From assembly GCA_017994815.1 (NCBI GenBank), contig JAGOJY010000014.1:1-64000 (forward strand): a stretch of DNA of 64,000 nt. The letters are read 5' to 3'. The position numbers and the translations under genes were made by a program. A model generated the notes under the pieces. It worked only from the letters and a program-made list of their open reading frames with translations. It had not been told where the DNA came from and did no database searches. Positions 61,525 through 64,000 of this stretch are shown piece by piece (position 1 is the first letter of the stretch; every line of letters starts with the position of its first letter). This DNA is from Acidobacteriota bacterium (GTDB taxonomy: Bacteria > Acidobacteriota > Polarisedimenticolia > J045).

Positions 61525-64000
61525 GCCGGCGGCGCGCGCTCAGGATCGCGCTCGGCGTGCTGCTCGCGTCGCTGGCGGTGCTCGCGGCCGTCGCGTGGCT
61601 GCTGCGCGACCTCCCGCGGCGGCTGGTCGAGGACGCCATCGCGCGGCGGCTCGTGGCCGAGGTGGACCTCGGCGGGCTGCGCGTGCAGGGCACGCGGCAG
61701 TTCGAGCTGCGCCGCCTGCGCGTGCGGCGGATGGCGGGCATGCCGCTCCTGGACGAGCTGCGCATCGAGACGCTGCACGTCGGCGGCTCGGTGCGCGAGA
61801 TCCTCGGCGGGCGCTTCGAGCGCCTCGCGCTGGACGGGCTGCGCGTGCGGCTCGCGCGCCCGCCGCCCGGGACGGAGCTGCCGCCGGCCGGCCCGCCGAG
61901 CGAGGTGCTCGTGCGGCAGCTCGTCATCGGCGGCGGCGAGGTCGTGATCGCGGGGAGCGGCGCCGAGGCCCGGTTCCGCGTGAGCGGCGAGGTGCGGGAC
62001 GTCGGCGCCGTGCCGCTCGGCCAGCTCTCGCTCTCCGGCGAGGATGTCCCGCTCGCGCCGATCCTGGCGCTCGCGGGTGCGCCGACCGGCTGGGACGGGC
62101 GCGTGCAGGAACTCCGCGGCAGCCTCGTGGCCGGCGCCGGCGGCCGGATCGAGCTGCGCGGCGGGGCGCGCACGGCGGTCGTCACGCGCGGCGAGCGCTC
62201 GCTGGCGCTGCCCGGCCCGGCGTTCGAGGCGACGATCGAGGGCGAGCCGTCCGCGCAGCGCCTCGCCGCGCGCGCGACGCTGCCCTTGGCGCGCGAGGTG
62301 CGCCTGGCCGCGACGATCGACCGCACCGCGGGCCGTCCGCGCGATCTCGACATCGTCGTGAAAGGGCTCGACCTCGCGCCGCTCGTGGAACTGCTCGCGC
62401 CGCCCGCGCAGCGCATCGCGCTGGCCGGGTCGCTCGACATCGCCGTGGACGGTCCGCATCCGCGCTACCACTACGCGCTCGACGCGCGCCTCGCGCGCGC
62501 GGCGTACGGCGAGGCCGAGGTCCGCGCGGTCGCGCTCGACCTCGACGGCAGCGTCGACGTTTCGCTCGGCCCGGACGCCTCGGCCCGCGGCACCGTGAGC
62601 GTGGGCGGTGCACGGGCCAGCCTCGGCGCGCTGCGCATTCCCGCCGGGCTCTGGCCCGCGACGGGCGTGGTCGACGTCACCGCCGGGGCCGGGGCGGAGA
62701 AGTCGGCCCGCGGAAACGTCGAGCTGCGCAGCGGGGCCGGGCTGTTGAAGCTGCGGGGCGCGTGCGCGGCTCCGGCCGCCGGCGGCTGGTCCGCCGACGG
62801 GGCGTTCGAGTGGGGCGGGGGGCGGCTCGAAACGCTGCTGGCGCTGGCGCGCGCGGCCGGGATCGCGCTGCCGCCGGAGCTGGAGGCGGCGGGCGCGCTC
62901 CGCGTGCGGGGGACGTTCGCCGGCGGCAGCGGACGCGCGACGGGGGTCGCGGGCACGATCGCCGTCGCTGGCCTGGCGGCGTCGGCCGGGGCGGCGCGCG
63001 TCGAGCGCGCGAGCCTCGACGTGCGCGGCACGGCGCGGGTCGAGAGCGACGGCACGTTGACCGCCGCGGGAACAGTGCAGGCCGCTGACATCGCGGCCTG
63101 CGCCGGACCGGCGCTCGTCAAGGGCGGGCGGCTCGCGGCGCGGGCGGCGTGGGACGGAAAGGCGGGCGCCGCGCAACTGCACGATCTCCGGGCCGGGCTG
63201 CCGCTCGCGCTCGCGGACGCGCAGCTCCCGCTGGAGGTCCGCGCGTCGGCGTCGTTCGCGCCGGGGCGCGAGTTCGTCCTGCGCGAGGCGCGCGCGACCG
63301 GACCGGCGGGGAGCGAGGTCACGGCCGAGGGGAGCTGGCGCGCGGGTGGCGGGCGCTTCTCCGTGCGCGCCGGCAACGTCGACGTCGCGGCGTGGCGCGG
63401 GCTTCTCGCGCCGCAGACGCTCGCGGGGTACGAGCCGTCCGGGAAGGCATCGGCGCAGGCGTCGATCGAGCTCGACGCGGCGCTGGGCTGGACCGCCCGC
63501 GGGACGGCGGCGCTGCAGGGCGCCGGCTTCTCGTCTTCCGACGGGAGCACGGCGCTCGACGGCCTCGGCCTGTCGTCGGCGTTCGAGGCCGAGGGTGTCG
63601 CCGCGCGCCTCGCCCGCGCCAGCGCGCGCGCCGACCTGAGCGGGTTCCAGTTCCTCGCCGGCGTCGCGTTCGGCGATTACTCGGGGGCGCCCTCGGTCGT
63701 GCGGCTGGATTACGGCGCCGGCACGCCGGGCGCGTGGCGGGTCGCGGGCCGCTGGGAGCTGCCGGCCGGCGTGACGGTCGCGGGCGCGCTCGAACCGGGG
63801 GCCGGTGCGCTGCGCTACGAGCTGGACCTCGCCGCGCCGGACCTCGGCGGGGCGTTCGACCAGCTCGTGCGCGCGCCGCTCGCCAACTCGCTGGCGGAGC
63901 TGGAGCGGCTGCGCGCGGGCGGCTCCCTGCGGCTGCAGCTGCAGGGCACGCGGGGAGATGGCGGGTTGACGGCCGCCGGGCAGCTGGCGCTGCAGAAGGT
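61521..64000 (+). CDS. AsmA/TamB-like envelope protein (partial, runs off the window)
   Basis: From a GTG overlapping the hrpB stop, the frame stays open for at least 826 codons to the window end. One N-terminal membrane helix (about 5-26, LRIALGVLLASLAVLAAVAWLL) is followed by long beta-rich repetitive sequence (VDLGGLRVQGTRQFELRRLRV and many similar units) without catalytic motifs. This is the pattern of TamB/YdbH/AsmA-like proteins that bridge the periplasm. The 3' end is needed to see whether a DUF490/TamB C-terminus is present. Confidence 0.7.
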   Translation, partial: MSRRRALRIALGVLLASLAVLAAVAWLLRDLPRRLVEDAIARRLVAEVDLGGLRVQGTRQFELRRLRVRRMAGMPLLDELRIETLHVGGSVREILGGRFERLALDGLRVRLARPPPGTELPPAGPPSEVLVRQLVIGGGEVVIAGSGAEARFRVSGEVRDVGAVPLGQLSLSGEDVPLAPILALAGAPTGWDGRVQELRGSLVAGAGGRIELRGGARTAVVTRGERSLALPGPAFEATIEGEPSAQRLAARATLPLAREVRLAATIDRTAGRPRDLDIVVKGLDLAPLVELLAPPAQRIALAGSLDIAVDGPHPRYHYALDARLARAAYGEAEVRAVALDLDGSVDVSLGPDASARGTVSVGGARASLGALRIPAGLWPATGVVDVTAGAGAEKSARGNVELRSGAGLLKLRGACAAPAAGGWSADGAFEWGGGRLETLLALARAAGIALPPELEAAGALRVRGTFAGGSGRATGVAGTIAVAGLAASAGAARVERASLDVRGTARVESDGTLTAAGTVQAADIAACAGPALVKGGRLAARAAWDGKAGAAQLHDLRAGLPLALADAQLPLEVRASASFAPGREFVLREARATGPAGSEVTAEGSWRAGGGRFSVRAGNVDVAAWRGLLAPQTLAGYEPSGKASAQASIELDAALGWTARGTAALQGAGFSSSDGSTALDGLGLSSAFEAEGVAARLARASARADLSGFQFLAGVAFGDYSGAPSVVRLDYGAGTPGAWRVAGRWELPAGVTVAGALEPGAGALRYELDLAAPDLGGAFDQLVRAPLANSLAELERLRAGGSLRLQLQGTRGDGGLTAAGQLALQK

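Overview
This window is a high-GC, gene-dense stretch of chromosome from a Gram-negative (two-membrane) bacterium. It carries the lipid A/Kdo/heptose genes waaA, lpxK, lpxL, gmhB and hldE, an MCE-type lipid transporter (mlaEFD), AsmA-like proteins and small outer-membrane barrels. Gene content (signal-peptide/TPR proteins with carboxypeptidase-regulatory-like domains, an S46 dipeptidyl peptidase, a spd-type EF-G, class I FbaB aldolase) would fit an uncultured Acidobacteriota-like lineage, but this placement is inference; no rRNA or tRNA gene is present to settle it. No CRISPR array, prophage or intact insertion sequence was seen.

Layout. 1-15.8 kb: the 3' end of tuf, then an uninterrupted S10-spc-alpha ribosomal supercluster (rpsJ to rplQ, with secY, adk, map, infA, rpmJ and rpoA), all on +. 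Two palindromic elements sit inside it (after rpsM and across the rpoA stop codon). 15.9-22.2 kb: kup, carB and a DUF3524 glycosyltransferase (tRNA-queuosine mannosyltransferase family). 22.1-28.6 kb (-): a lipopolysaccharide operon waaA-lpxK-lpxL-gmhB-hldE1-hldE2 with overlapping genes, followed by a decayed Uma2-like gene and a one-domain response regulator. 28.7-33.2 kb (+): malate dehydrogenase, a secreted TPR protein and hypF. 33.2-39 kb: an AI-2E-family permease and a SurA/DsbA-like lipoprotein (-), an AsmA-like protein (+), a DUF2058 protein and class I aldolase (-). 39-40.6 kb (+): an ECF sigma factor with a soluble zinc anti-sigma factor, and a YbjN-like protein. 40.6-43.4 kb (-): a second-type EF-G translationally coupled to an unassigned RecA-like NTPase. 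43.7-46.6 kb: a cysteine-rich secreted protein (+) and malic enzyme-PTA (-). 46.8-53.2 kb (+): a 1098-residue secreted protein of unknown family, then mlaE-mlaF-mlaD, the last with an added C-terminal barrel-like domain. 53.3-58.1 kb (-): S46 peptidase, an aspartase with an N-terminal cNMP-type domain, and an outer-membrane barrel. 58.2-64 kb (+): a receiver-like/DUF3052 fusion, hrpB and an AsmA/TamB-like gene running off the window end, all coupled by GTGA overlaps.

Themes. Much of the non-ribosomal content concerns the envelope: LPS core/lipid A synthesis, MCE transport, AsmA-like proteins, periplasmic thiol chemistry and peptidases. Tight coupling (ATGA/GTGA/TGATG overlaps) and GTG/TTG starts are common. 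TAtAAT-like -10 boxes are recognisable upstream of many transcription units, some so close to the start codon that leaderless mRNAs are likely. The least explained items are the 1098-residue protein next to mla, the EF-G/NTPase pair, the MCE-barrel fusion, the cysteine-rich secreted protein behind an 11-G tract, and the REC-like/DUF3052 fusion.
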